From Copromyces sp. CBS 386.78 (taxonomy: Eukaryota; Ascomycota; Sordariomycetes; Sordariales; Sordariaceae), in the NCBI GenBank assembly GCA_030685235.1, contig MU839136.1, positions 186,001 through 250,000 of the forward strand: 64,000 nucleotides of DNA, read 5' to 3'. Position numbers and translations under genes: made by a program. The notes beneath the pieces are model-generated. The model was not told the DNA's origin. It made no database searches and saw nothing but the letters and a program-made list of their open reading frames with translations. Within the stretch, counting starts at the first letter, position 1. Each line of letters starts with the position of its first letter. Shown here piece by piece: positions 49,385 through 62,062 of the stretch.

Positions 49385-51256
49385 ATGCAACAGTCTCAAC
49401 TGGACCCTCTTCCTTCAGATCTCCCGTTTCGCATCATCTCCAAGACCATCGGACGGGGAGCATACGCCTCGTGAGTGCTTTTACCACCAGCCCATCTTCC
49501 CGCAGCACTTTCACTGACCGAATGTCTCAGAATCAAAAAGGCGATACCCACAGATGCGCCTTCACCGGTATTTGCCGTAAAGCTCATTCACAAGGACTAT
49601 GCCGTAAGACATGGCAGGATATCGGCGAAGCAGATCGCCATGGAGGTTTCGCTACACTCACACATTGGCCAGCATCCAAATGTGATTGAGTGGTTCGCTA
49701 CTGGCGAAGACAGGATTTGGAGATGGATTGCCATGGAGTATGCTGAGGGAGGCGACCTTTTCGACAAGATAGAGGCGGATGTCGGCCTGGAGGAAGATAT
49801 TGCTCACCTCTACTTTCAGCAACTGATAAGCGGCGTCAGTTTTATGCATTCGAAAGGCGTCGCCCATCGCGACCTCAAACCCGAGAACATCCTCCTTTCC
49901 GAGAGCGGCATCCTCAAAATCGCAGACTTTGGTATGGCCACTATGTTCGAGTACAAGGGTGCACGAAAACAGAGTTCGACCATGTGCGGGAGCCCGCCCT
50001 ACATCGCCCCGGAAGTTTTACATTGCGCCAGACAGAGGGAACGAAGGGCACCATCGTCCGAGCAGACCAAGTATTCGGCCGATCTCGTCGATATCTGGTC
50101 CTGCGGCGTCATCCTCTTCGTCCTCCTGGTCGGCAACACCCCCTGGGACGAGCCCACTAATGGTAACTGGGAGTTCAAAGAATACGTCCGCACAAGCGGC
50201 CGAAGCACCGACCCTCTCTGGCAACGGGTGCCCTCCGACGCCCTTTCGCTCCTCCGGGGCATGATGAACATCGAAGCCAACAAGCGCTTCTCCTTCACCC
50301 AGATCCGCCAACACCCCTGGTACACGCGGCACAACCCGCTGCTGAACGCCGAAGGCATGGTTATTGACCCCATCGCGCTCGCCGCCCAAATGCTCGCCCG
50401 TCTGCGCATCGACCTCCGTGCCGCCGTCTTCCAGCCGCCACCCGCCTCCCAGCCCGAGCCCGCCATCGAAAGCGACTGGTCTAGCAAGTACCTCTCGGCA
50501 ACGCAACCCGAGACGCCGATAAACGACGCCCTCTTCGACTGGGAGCGCCCAGCCCCTCGCACGCTTGGCTCCTGCGCCATCTCCTCCACCCAGCCGGTCG
50601 CGCGTAACGACGCCGCGGCCGTCAACCTGACCGCCACCGGTCCCCGCACGACCATGACGACCATGATGACGCCAACCAGCATTCCCAGCAGCACACAAGG
50701 CAAGGGCAGAGTTCCCTACTCCTCCGCTCTCGAGGCCCTAGCCGACGAGCCCACCATGAGCCAGTTCTCCGCCGCACCCGGCGTGCCGCTCTCCCTGACA
50801 CAGCACGCTCGTCGTTTCCGCGACATTGTGCCCTCGTACTCGCTCACGCGCTTCTTCTCGCATGTGCCGCCGCAGCTGCTGGTGCAGATGCTGCGGGATG
50901 CGCTGCACCAGCTCAACGTGCCGCTGCCGCCGACGTCACCCAACACATCATTTGAAGGGGATGTAGATCATATCGTCACGCTCAAGATCAAGACGGTAGA
51001 TGGAAGACGGCAGAGTTTGCATGGAGATATCTTGGTTGATAGGTATCATTTGGTTCATGGGGATGGGAATGGGACGTCAACGCAGTATGGTGGTGGGTAT
51101 GGTGGTGGTGGGATGGATGTGGATGAGGAGGAGGAGTTGCCGGAGTTGTTGGAGGTCAGGTTTGTGAAGATCAAGGGCGATCCGTTGGAGTGGAGAAGGT
51201 TCTTCAAGAAGGTTGCTGTGCTTTGTCGGGATGGGATTTGGAGTAATAATGATTGA
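49385..51256 (+). CDS. chk1: Checkpoint kinase Chk1
   Basis: Two exons, 49385-49470 and 49531-51256, give 603 residues. Chk1 is the serine/threonine kinase that arrests the cell cycle after DNA damage or replication stress. The glycine loop GRGAYAS spans the intron. The catalytic Lys46 is in FAVKLIHKDY, the hinge is AMEYAEGGDLFDKIE, the catalytic loop is HRDLKPENIL (Asp143), DFG is at 161-163, and the activation segment MCGSPPYIAPEVL is typical of Chk1. A proline/serine-rich linker follows (about 320-450). The C-terminal part (about 450-600, with SYSLTRFFSHVPPQLLVQML and LEVRFVKIKGDPLEWRRFFKKV) is the KA1-like regulatory domain. Length is in the fungal Chk1 range. Chk2-type kinases carry an FHA domain, absent here. 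Confidence 0.93.
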
Positions 51257-52508
51257 GTGGACTAGGGGTGGGTGAGTATGGCTAGGAGAGATGAGCCCTT
51301 TGGGTGATGGGTGTGTTGGTCACTTACCTTCGGGTACCTACACTTCTGGATCTTGCCGGATTGGAGAGCGATTCTTGCATTACAAACTTTTGTTGCTTGG
51401 TGTTGTGGTTTTGTAGGTATTTTCTTTGTGGCATGTTGAGCGATTTGTACATATCGAAGAAGAGAGTTGGAGGGCAAGAAGAAGAATTCTGGCTTGACCC
51501 TAGGGGGGGGGGGCCCCCCCCCCCCCCCCCCCGCCCCCCCCGAAGGCCGTGGGCGGCCGGGCGCGTTTGTGGGCGGGTGAAGGCGGCGCGCCAGGGCNNN
51601 NNNNNNNTGTTGTTGTTTTTTTGTTTTTTTTTTTGTGGCATTTTGTGGGTTTTGTACAAATGGCAGAATTGTGTTGGGGGGCAAGAATAATAATTTTGGG
51701 TTGACCCTAATCCCCCCCCCCCCCCCCCCCTTACCCCTATGGACTTTGTAGACAGAGGGCAATATTTGATGATGGCCTTGCGTAACCGGACGCAATGTAT
51801 TGACAATCTGTTGAATAGAATGCCCGGGCGAACTGTGTATTTTTGAGCTGGGTTCCTATGACCTTGGTGAAAGGCTATAGGTTAACTTGGACAACTGGAT
51901 TTGAGCGAGTCTATGGGTACCATTTGATACACGAACCCTGCTGGTTGTGATCTTACCTGACTTTCACCACGAGGCAAAAAAAACACATACAGTCTTGCGT
52001 AGTGATCTGATGCGATGCAAGTGAAGAACGCTTGATGATCAACAGTCTCCAAATGCCTAGGTCTAGTGTATTAACCAGTTCCTCAAACGAAGGACTTTTG
52101 GTCTACCGTAGAACGAAACCCATCCATGCTCATTATATATGTACACGTATAGCTGCTGATCCTGCCTGAAAGAGCTTGGCTGCACTACCCCTCTCGAGCA
52201 ACGCGATCAACACTGAAAAAAAAAGAAAATGAGACCCGAATAACATGCCCGTCTGACGCCCGCTGCCTAACTATTGTCTTGTGACTCCGTCGCAATGCCG
52301 CTTAATGATGTATGTATGGTGATGGTGTTGATGACGTTGATGCTATACGCAGAGGAAGGTTGCTGTTATATACTCGATAGTTTGCTGTGGTTTGTTTCGA
52401 CATGCTGCAACCAATTTTTTTCTCTTTCGTGAATTTTGTATTTTCCCCCTTAATTGATCGTATGTATGGTAGATGCTGATGCTTTCCAGGCCTTTTCTTA
52501 CTGGGACA
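51257..52508. other. Intergenic with assembly gap
   Basis: chk1 3' region, the damaged stretch around the Ns (about 51420-51735) and the SprT-like gene 3' region. No supported gene; ORFs crossing the Ns are artefacts. Confidence 0.6.
51598..51607. other. Assembly gap (10 N) in homopolymer junk
   Basis: Ten Ns. To the left is a G run merging into a C run (about 51507-51540); to the right are T-rich bases and a later C run (about 51713-51730). The sequence flanking the two sides is the same segment in two versions, which suggests unmerged low-quality read ends. Confidence 0.9.
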
Positions 52509-53897
52509 TCAACTGAAACGTATAAACGTATTCCTTTCATCGGCCGTACAGGAGGATCGGACAGACTGGATCCACCAGCTGCTAGTGGTGGTGCTTGTGC
52601 TGGTGCTGGTGTTGGTGTTATTGCTGACGATCCTGCTGCTCCTGTTGTTGTCGTTGTGATAGTAGTCTTCGTGGGATATATGAGAACTGCCACTGCTAGG
52701 AGTCGTACTGTAACTCCTAGCATCGATAGTCGTCGCATGATCCCGTCGTTGCTCCATAATCCCAGAACAAGGGTAAAAACTGTGCTCCCTCCGCTCAAAC
52801 CGCCCACATCCATGAGATGTGCTGTTGTCATGCTGTTGTCCCTCTATCCGAAACCGTTCCAAATCAGCCTCCGCCTCGCTCAAGTAGAGAGCACTCTCCG
52901 GGCCCGCCCAGTCATCAACCAGCTTTGCAATCGTAAGAAACCCCTTGGTGTGCCCGCCGCACTCCCTGGCTCGGAACCCACGACAGATAAACAGGTAACT
53001 GTGAATCAACTCGTGAAGGAACGTTGAAATGAGCAGTCGCCGACTGTACTTCGAGTGCTTGAGTATGGGGGCCGACAGCACTATGAGCGTTTCAAAACCC
53101 CTCGTAGTCGGATGTGCCCTTCGTAAAGCAGTGGTTCCAATGACCCGGCTGTCATACCGCGTGCTTGATTCGTCTGACCAATCCCACCGTACCCGCTGGC
53201 TCAAGCGGCCGTTGAAGAAGATCTCGTTGGCGGCGGAGAAGATGCTCTCGAGGGAATCGTTGTCCAGCTCGTCTTCGGCGTTGATCCGTGGGTTGATGAT
53301 GCTCCGGAGGATGCGCTCATGCTTGGAGTCGGGAAACTTGCGTCGGAAGCTGGCCATGTGAGCCCGGACTCTCTCTGCTGCTATATCGTCCTCTAATAAC
53401 TCGGTGCCACCCCCGGGGCCCGCTGGAGTCGGTTCGGCTCGGATAGAGTGGCCAGATGCAGTTCTCTCCATGGAACATGAACTTGGTTCTGGGGACCGGG
53501 AGTGTTGTTGAGCTTGATGGTGGTGCCCGTGGTGATGGTGATGATGGTGATTGTTGTGCTGCTGCTGCTGATGATATGGTGCTGCATGAAAGTGAACTTG
53601 ATGCCGATATTGCTGATCTTGTGTGCCCCGAGCGGCCATGAACCTTGTATCCTCTCCACGTCCTTCATGAACAGATTGTTGTTGATGGTAATGATGATGT
53701 TGCGACCAACTCCCAACTTTGTATCCTACATTCTCCCTGTGCACGTCTTGAGAAGACCTGTATCTTTTATATCTTGAACCATCGTCGTCGAAGTTGTCGT
53801 CGTCGTAGTCGCCAGTCCGGCGCTTGACCGGGAAAGGAGGGACGGAGTAGGGTCGGATCGGCGGGTACTCATCCCCGCCATACACCGGGAAGGCCAT
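52509..53897 (-). CDS. SprT-like zinc metalloprotease domain protein
   Basis: A single exon of 462 residues starting MAFPVYGGDEYPP, the first ATG of the frame. The N-terminal third is low-complexity and very rich in His and Gln (about 67-132, including a run of seven His). The SprT-like domain spans about 205-345: NPRINAEDELDNDSLESIF, then the zinc/catalytic motif HELIH at 295-299, and a third ligand His316 in RECGGHTKGF. This family includes Spartan and related DNA-protein-crosslink proteases as well as uncharacterised fungal members. No PIP box or Ub-binding finger is obvious, so a DNA-repair role is only a possibility. The C-terminus (about 345-462) is Ser/Thr/Asn-rich. The His tract could bind metal or be simple low complexity. 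Confidence 0.83.
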   Translation of the reverse strand: MAFPVYGGDEYPPIRPYSVPPFPVKRRTGDYDDDNFDDDGSRYKRYRSSQDVHRENVGYKVGSWSQHHHYHQQQSVHEGRGEDTRFMAARGTQDQQYRHQVHFHAAPYHQQQQHNNHHHHHHHGHHHQAQQHSRSPEPSSCSMERTASGHSIRAEPTPAGPGGGTELLEDDIAAERVRAHMASFRRKFPDSKHERILRSIINPRINAEDELDNDSLESIFSAANEIFFNGRLSQRVRWDWSDESSTRYDSRVIGTTALRRAHPTTRGFETLIVLSAPILKHSKYSRRLLISTFLHELIHSYLFICRGFRARECGGHTKGFLTIAKLVDDWAGPESALYLSEAEADLERFRIEGQQHDNSTSHGCGRFERREHSFYPCSGIMEQRRDHATTIDARSYSTTPSSGSSHISHEDYYHNDNNRSSRIVSNNTNTSTSTSTTTSSWWIQSVRSSCTADERNTFIRFS

Positions 53898-56846
53898 CGG
53901 ACATGCTCGGCGGGTAAAGAGCGTGAGACGGAAGAAAAGGGGAGAAAGTGTAATTTTCCCTTTTTGCTCGGTATAGAAAACCCAAAAGCCGAAAAGAAAA
54001 GTTCCCTCGAAAGAAGCAAAGCTGAAGTCAAGCAAACAGGTTGTGTGACAAGGGGAAATAAGGTGGTGTGGTATGTGTATAAAGTATATAAGAGGGAGCT
54101 GAGCCGGTTTCGCCTTTCCCAGGGAGACTCAGACTGGGAGTGCCGGTTACACAGAACAACTTGAATCGGAACCGGGTTCGCAAGTCCTGGACCGGTGTCG
54201 GTGGCACACACCAGACTGAGAAGGAAGGCCGTAAAGGTACCCAACAAGAAGATCCAGCAGGTCCATCCAGTGCCACTTGACACACCATGGAACGTACATA
54301 GGTACAAGCAACGGCAACGAGAGCCGGACCCTTTCGATGGTTTGGACCTAACGAGATCCGCCGCCTCACTTGGCGGTCATCCAGTGGGCGGTCGTTCTTG
54401 GGACGGTCCATATCCCGGCCCCGTCCCGGGGATGGGCATCGAAAGGGCTCCAGAAATTCAGAGGGTCCTTCACCTGGTAAGCCCATCATTTTAGTGGTCA
54501 TCCATTGAACACGCGAATGAACCAGATGCACCTTGATGGGCGCCTAAAAACGGACTTGAACAGCATTGGCGTGGCCCCATATCATTTTTGAAGATCTGAT
54601 GCCACCTGACGTCCACTTGGGTATCTGGGGCGAGGCGAGGGGATGATGATCATGAAAAACGGAAGGCTTGAAAAAAAAACATGGATGCCAGCAAAGCACA
54701 CAACGAAAGAAAAGTAAAGAAAAAAGATCTGGAATGTTGAAATTGGGAAAACCTCCAACCATGGAAGCGGTCAACAAAAAGTGGAAGTGTTCCCGTCACA
54801 AACCCACCCAACAAGTGCAACTTTGAACAAAGCCGGCGGAAAAATCAAAGACACCAAGAAAAACGACCCAAGCAAACCAGCCCAGCCCAGCCCAGCCAAC
54901 GAAAGCCCCAGACACACCTCGCAGTAGGGTAGCATCCGAACGGATACAGTGGCTGCCCGGCCCTCTGCCCTGCCATTCCTTCATCAAGCAGTACCGACGT
55001 GCAGGACCCGTCACTTTCTTCCCTCGTGCATCATCATGCCTCACCGCGGCGCACGCTGCTGCGTATGGCATACGCGCATATCAAAGCACGCCGTTCGTTG
55101 CGGCAGCGATCCTTACCACACTGGCATGCAGCGACTGTACAGCACGCACTGCACATATCGGTACAGCGAACAGCGAACGAACAACGAGACATCAAGCCCA
55201 TCAAAAAGGGTCAGCAGGTGTTTCAAGTTTTTCTCTTCTGTCCAATCCGCCCGTAGATGGAATGGAAGCTTGAGGAAGGAGAATGATAAGAACTTCAAAT
55301 GTTCCCAGCCATCCTTCTTTTTCTTCCGCCAGGGTAAATTTTCGGTTGTCAGAGAGAGAGAGAGAGACGGGAAGACCCCAACCCAAAATGCCTACACTTT
55401 TGTAGCACACAAACCCCGAGCAAAGGGATACGCGAGTTGTCAACAGAACTTGGGAACGGGCGAGGTGTCATTCAGCCCAAAGCGGTGTGCCGGGCTGAAG
55501 AAGGCGCTGTGACTTGTCGAAACCCCTACAGGAGCCCTGCCATTTAGATGAACATGGTATCTTCGATTTGTCTGTTCCCTGACAATTCCTGGCACTTCTG
55601 TCGAGCTGTTGGCTTTGGTTTCTCTCGAATGCCGATGTTCGGCGCCCGGTGGTAGAACTACCCACATAAACTCGGGGGAATTCTAGCCAGCGCTGCCCCC
55701 CCCCTGGCTCCATCATCATGAAATGGATTGCCGGATTCGGTCATACCGAGCGGTGTCAACAAACATATGTACACCCCAGCCTCTAGCATCGATCGGGATG
55801 ATGCAGTCACGGGAGACTGTTTAGCTAGCCGTGCTAGCGGAGAACAGGGGCAACAATCACGAAGATGGAAAGGTGTCCCATCGCTAAAACTTTTACTTCA
55901 ATATTGTTCCAGGGTGGTGGTGATACACTAGTAAGTGCACTGACGGGATGGGATCTACGGGGGCACCGGCGGGCACGGCGGACAACCCAAGTGTCAAAAG
56001 TGGAGTTTCTTTTTAGATGCCGTTCAACGAACGAACCCCCACAGTCCTGGTTGCAGGGGCCCGGGACCGGCCATCAGGCCATCGGGTCTTGGATGGCCCT
56101 GATTTGGAGTTCAAGATAATTCTTCTGGACCGATGGTGCAGTTGCTGACCTCGGATCTCGCCAAAAAAAATAAAAAAATAAAAAAATTTCAGGTTGGTTG
56201 TTCCCTTCAGATATAGCCAGATTCCTTGCGATTGGTCGAGGCTAGCTTCCTATGACATGCTTCTCGTTACTATTGGTCGCCTCGCTTTTGCCTATTACGG
56301 CATCCGTCCCTTTCACGCTTTTTCTCTTCTCTCAAACTCAACTTGGGGCTGACGACACTTCCGAGTGCCGTACATAGTGCCTGGCCGACTTGCAAGGCGG
56401 TCAAAATACAATGATGGGACTAAATGGGCCGCTTTAACCTCAAAACTGCTTCCTCATGCCGGGTGGGTATCCAATGTAAACGACTACACCATCCTTGCTG
56501 ATCATATTTATATTCATGACCCGTTATGAAGAGTCTGGGGGCCATGAAATGGAATACAGGACCAATGAGTTCCTCGCCGACCCTTCCTTTTGGGTACCTC
56601 TCTTGCCTTCAAAATAAACGGTATCCGCTATGGAATCCCTAGCTCCTCAAATAACCACCCATCGTATGCCGTCAACAGTCATTTACCCCGTTCCATCTTG
56701 ATAGGGAACAGGCATTGTATCCACCCTCGGTAGTGATCATGATCTTCGTTCCGACGATATTCCAAAGTGATGTTACCGCCGCCATTAGCGGAGCGCAGCA
56801 TATCCATTTTCGAAACGAATGTTAGCCAGAAAAATGGGGCGGGCGA
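53898..56846. other. Intergenic, about 2.9 kb
   Basis: Leader of the SprT-like gene and 3' region of the F-box gene. Four AGCCC pentamers occur near 54880-54897 and a GA microsatellite near 55352-55367. The longest ORF (54949-55512) starts with GTG and has no family features. No supported gene. Confidence 0.5.
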
Positions 56847-59133
56847 TTAGCGCAAGGAACCGTTACCGAGGCCAAAGTGTCTGGTAAACATGACGTCGTC
56901 AGCGTGTCTCTGCAATGCGCAACGCATTGTTTCAGTGTAATCTCTTTCCTCCCGTTCTTGCGCCCGTATCTCGTCGTCAACAGCCTCAACTTGCTCCTCG
57001 AACTCCTCAGCGGTAAAGCCCGGCCGCGCACTGAAGTTCAACAACCCCAACCTCTCACCCGTCCAAAACAGAAGGTCATTGTCGTTGATCTTCTCCTTGG
57101 CTTCGCCTGCCCGTGTTGGGAGTAGTTTCCTGGCTATGTCCGAGGAGCCCGGCATTGAGGCAAAGATGGAAGGCCCCTGGGCCTGTTCGCTGTGCCCAAT
57201 CCTACACCGACGCACCTCGGTGAAACAGTCCCTCTCAAACCACTTAATGTAGCCAGATCCGTCCGAGAAAACAATTCGGGTGCCATGGTTAGCAACCGAG
57301 AGAACCTTTGAGCCTGACGCTGACTGGCGGTTCTGGTACGCAAAGTCGTCCAAATCCCCCATCAAAGTTTTACCAGAGTCTGGTGGCGCTAGGCCATACA
57401 TCTCTAGTGATCCCTTCATATTGTAATCTCCACCGGCGATCAAAGTTCTGCCGCCATGAAGATTTTTCGACTCCTCGACTTCTTGCACTGTGAGCTCTCC
57501 TTTTCGTCGTAGCTCATTGTCTCGCTTAGAGAAGGGAAATGGGAGAGATGCCATGCTGCATAGTCTTGCTTTCGAGTTGATGGACCCTTTGATTCTTGAC
57601 AGATTACGTCTGTCATAATGCAGGATGTGCGAGAAGCGACCAGCAACGTATATATCGTCTGACAACTCTGCCTGTTGGCCTGGTCGCTGGAGATGCAGGA
57701 TACTCAATGGTCCCGGTTGTGCGAGTGATGTCCAGGAGCCAGCTGGCTCGTCGCTGAAGATGTTCCTTATCCCACGTTCGTACATGGCCTGTGCACCGGT
57801 AAGATTGAAGTCAACCTGGTCGTCTTCTGGGGCGTTTCGAAACCTTCGTCGAGAACGATAATCGTGCAGGTGAAGTTCGAGGTTTGTCCCAATGGTGAGT
57901 GGTACCGTAGGACTGGCCGCAGATAACGCTGTAATGGACCAAGGGAATGGTTCGCAATCAACAACCGAGAGTCTTTGCAAGTCAACTTCGATGATGTCTG
58001 TTCCCAGGGAGAGGCACAAAGGCACACTCGAGTTAGCCTACTGATAATCGCACAATACGCTCAATTCGAACGATCGTGGTGGGATGATGACGTACGGTTT
58101 TGGACTGCAAAAAAGGCTCGATGAAGGCTGCTGTCAACGCTGACACATTCTGTGACGCCCGAGTCTACCCGTTGCGACCGCTTGCTATTATCTGCTCCTG
58201 GCCCGTTTATTAGGAGAAGTCCGGGCGCGCTCGTTGCCAGAATCGCTCCCTTTCGACCTCTTGTCCCGTTGACGTCCCAGATACAGACACTACCATCGTC
58301 TAACGGCGAGACAGCGAGGAGTGTTTCATCAGAAGCTGGCCGGGCGCCCCCCTCGAAACCCTGCTCGATACGGGGATTGTCAGGTCGGTATAGGGCCACA
58401 CCTCTTGCCTCAACGTATTCGGACTTGGCGCCACGGGCATGGGGCAGCGGAAGCCAATTGATGGCAACAGGCGCATGACGCTGAATGTACTCCTCATACC
58501 AGGAAACCCTCTCGGTAGGGAAGCAAGGATCCCAGTTTGCCATGATCCGCATCTGCTCCTTCTTGCTGGACGCGCGAAAGCTTTTTAGGATTGTCGGCGT
58601 TGTCGGTGTCGCCCAGCTTCCACTGCCAGGAGTGTCGGTGCTGCTGCTATCGGGAGAAGGATAAGCGTCTTGCCAGATCGTCCCCGTTGCGCTTTCATCG
58701 TGTTGAATATGAAACGTTCCGCCGAGCCCCTGGGTAGCTAGCCGCCCGAACGCCCGTCGTCGTTCGAGGCTTTCGAGAAACGAGGATTCTTGCAGGCATC
58801 GCGAACGCCAAAAGCTGTTATCTCGTGCAAGGTCTCTAAAAGCGCGGGATACCAGTTGCAAATTCGTAATATGCGGTGCTTCGAGGACTAAGCGAGCAAC
58901 GAAAGTCTTGTCAGCTTATACGTACTGCTTGAGTCGCAATTTAGGTGCTTGAAGCTAACTAGAGGGCCTCTGTGGGCTAAGCCAGGTTGAAAGTCCGGGA
59001 GAATGGGATAATGTAGGTGCAGTTTAGACTTACACGACAGTATGTGGAGTTTGATCTCATTAGGAAAGCTCTCGAGGCTAGGCGCCTGCGGAGTAGCAGT
59101 AGCCGCCGTCATCTGATCTTGTCCATCTTCCAT
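56847..59133 (-). CDS. F-box protein with degenerate WD/beta-propeller-like region
   Basis: Three exons on the minus strand, 59133-59034, 58887-58096 and 57997-56847, give 680 residues. Residues about 18-60 form the F-box: LESFPNEIKLHILSF across the first intron, then LEAPHITNLQLVSRAFRDLARDNSFWR. The family links substrates to SCF ubiquitin ligases through Skp1. The rest (about 200-560) has weak WD-like strands such as LLAVSPLDDGSVCIWDVNG and TRIVFSDGSGYIKWFERD, suggesting a propeller that would bind the substrate. The end is charged and helical (AEEFEEQVEAVDDEIRAQEREERDYTETMRCALQRHADD). The third acceptor was set at 57998 because it keeps the frame (FFAVQNHIIEVDLQ) and has a GCTAAC branch about 30 nt upstream. 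The substrate is unknown. Confidence 0.83.
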
Positions 59134-62062
59134 TGTCGGATTATTATGTGGGGTATCTTTGCTGTTGCTGTCGACTCGAGGACTCGGTCTTACTTGTGAC
59201 GCCTGTCCCAGCCACTCAGTCCAAGCTCCCCTGAGCTATGGGTTTGGCATCGAAAGTGTGTGGATAGCAATGCTGCTGGAAGCCTATTGTAGCAATATCG
59301 GATGTCGGGTATCGAGAAGGACGGAGTTGTGATTTAGCGAGCGAGGACCGGTCGAGTCATGATTACTGAGAAGACAGACGATGGCGTATATCAATATACA
59401 AAGAAAAGAAGGCCAAAGAATCTGTCGAAACACTGGCACAATGATCAGACACAACCAGCTCTTGCGTTGATATGTGCGAGCGCGCCTGCAGGGGGTGGGT
59501 TTATGCGGTGCCTCTGCGTGTGCGTGTGTGATGCGATGTGTGGAAGCTTCACGAATGTTGCTTTGGGTTCAGTTGGATTGGTGCAAGTTCTCTTGATGCA
59601 ATCCGCGGGTGGGTGATGGTTTCCAGTTGTGATTTTGTGGATGGTTCAGGTGTCACCGGCACCGCCCGGCGGTGCCCTGCCTGTTAGCCTGGCAAGTCAA
59701 GACTGCGCCTGTTGGGTTAGCGGTTAGGGTAGCTATTACGGGGGTCGTGGTACCGATCGCGATGACAACCACGCCACGCCCACCGGCGAAGTGAAGTCGG
59801 GGCGACCACTGGGCATCCAGTTCCGGGCATGCTGCGCCCCCACCGGCCGGAACCCTACCCCACCAGAATGCCGAAACACGGACATGATCAACAAAAAGGT
59901 CGGTTGACTGAAGAGGGTGAAAAGGCCTGGTGGGGTTAGCCTGGCCCTCGTCTTGGTTCCCCCTGACTTTTCTGCGATAAGCTACTGGCTTCGCGATAAC
60001 TAGCCGTGTGTGGGATTGTGGGTCGGCGTTGGAAAAGAACGATGGCTTCCGGATGCAACCAATGGAATCACGGCTGTGATGCAACTTCGATAGAACCACG
60101 CCCTTACGTAAGCGGCGTGGACTTTGCATGGACCGGTCTAGATCCCCAAGCCTCTTCCCAACGACACTCGATGTAAGTTCACCCAACCGTCCAAGTTGCT
60201 CCGTGTACGCAGTACAGAGCTCGGAACCCGGCAAACCCGGCGTTATGGGCTGGGAAAGGGTTGAGAGACTTTGAGGCATGGCGCGATCGTATCACAACGT
60301 CTGCTGGTTAGAATATCCTACAACCAGTTGGTCTTACAGACTACACCAGTACCATGGCGGGCGTGATGGCTTTCCCAATGCTGTCAGATCCACTTACTAG
60401 ACGACCGCTTTTGTATGAGCGAAACTTTGGAATGTACTGCTTCTCTCCCCGAACTTTGGAACTTCTTATGATTCTCTTCTTCTCCATGTTTAATTTTTCC
60501 TACCGCTAGGAACAATGTGAGGGAAACATGGAAACATACAGTGGAGTGTCCCAGGATCCGTTGCCTAGGAGCTCAGGGGCTGCCACTTGAAAACATATCT
60601 CGTTGAAATCCTATGTGTAGATAATACAGTAACTTGACTCGAGATCCTCCTGGATCATCGGTTTGAATGTATATGGGTTACTATCTGGTATACACCTCCT
60701 CTTGGTAACTTGTCTAAACAATCTTACACTAGATTCTGGTCGCTACAATAGCCTGCATTACGAGGACACTCGGGTCTCATTCTTTAGGAAACGCATATCT
60801 CCTGGAGACCCGCGGAGGAACAACATGCTTTTTGACTTATCGAAACAATTAGAGTGTTTGTGTCTTGATAGAACCATGTTGCCAGTGAACTGGGCAACAA
60901 GAAGGTCCGTTGACCAACGTCCGTCGATACCCACTGCATATGACGTCCATGGAACTGAATTATCGTACGAGAGCTGTCTAGCTCGAGGAACTTTTGCGTT
61001 TGTGTCTTGTCTTAGTGCATCCTAAGTACCCTGATTACTCGATATCCAAACCCAATGGATCTACATGCTTATCCAGATCACTTCACGACACAGCCAAGGT
61101 TGGGACTGACGAGAAACATTGGGAAGTCACGGCCTAGGCAATCCAGTGCTCTCTGCCATTTGTTGGCGTTTCAAGTACACAGCTCTTTGTGGTGGTGCTT
61201 TTCGTCGTGGTCCGCTGTGTCTCCATCCAAGTTGGCCTGAATGTTCACAATGAACAACACCACTATCAAACCTTTATGTCTGTTTTCCACCACCCATAGC
61301 CTGCTCACTAGCGTCTTCCCCTTTCCCAAGTTCACTTCAGCTTTCAGGCATCGTCATTATTGAGGACCGATTCTCCTGCTTGACTGTGGCACCAGTTAGC
61401 CGCGCAAATGGCAAGTCTTACCCATCGCATGAGTGCGATCAATTTAAGAACTGCCAGCATGTCCCCTCCTTGCGCACCGGACGACCTTCAACTAACACTC
61501 AGTTGCGACAAGATGAAAGGTCGAGGAACCCCATTGTGGTCCGCCAGGGTGATTCGCGGATTGCATCTTCCTCCTCCTCGCGCTTTGGCAGCGCGCGCCT
61601 TCCATCGTTCGCTCTTTCCAGCGCGTTCAACGCCTAACGCGTAGATCTAACCCGCGCTCCTTCCCTCTCAGAGCGCCAACCAGCGCGCCTTCCTTCTCAG
61701 AGCACGCGTACCTTCCACTTGAGCAGGTTTTGGCAGCGCACCTTCCCAAAATTCTACAAAAAAATCCTTGGTCGGGTACGAGCAAGAGCAGTGCCCAAGG
61801 CCTTCCGCCAGGTCTGGCCCTCTTCTCCCGACTCTTCCACTTTACAACAACTTCGCAAGAACGACTCATCGTCAACCGCAACGCATTTTGTCTGTACCAA
61901 CGCCTTCAATCATCGCAAGAACCATCCAAGCACGCTGCAAAGCATTTTCTGCTCAAACTCCATTTTCAAACAATCATCTGCAACCAAGACGCTCAACCGC
62001 ACCTGTCATTCATGCTCTCGACTCTTCAAACTTTCTCAAACATCATCCGCTCAATCATCACC
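59134..62062. other. Intergenic, about 2.9 kb, with repeated GC-rich motif near the right end
   Basis: Contains a 208-codon ATG ORF on the minus strand (60279-59653) with unbiased codons and no family features, rejected for now. From about 61585 to 61750 the motif GCGC(G)CCTTCC and variants recur about five times in the leader of the next gene. Confidence 0.5.

Noticed and set aside
54949..55512. 187-codon ORF in the SprT/F-box spacer
   Set aside because: Begins with GTG, includes a GA microsatellite translated as Arg/Glu, and has no recognisable domain.
59653..60279. 208-codon ATG ORF on the minus strand
   Set aside because: Codon use is unbiased, no domain or signal is visible, and it contains intron-like fragments; without transcripts or homologues it cannot be supported.
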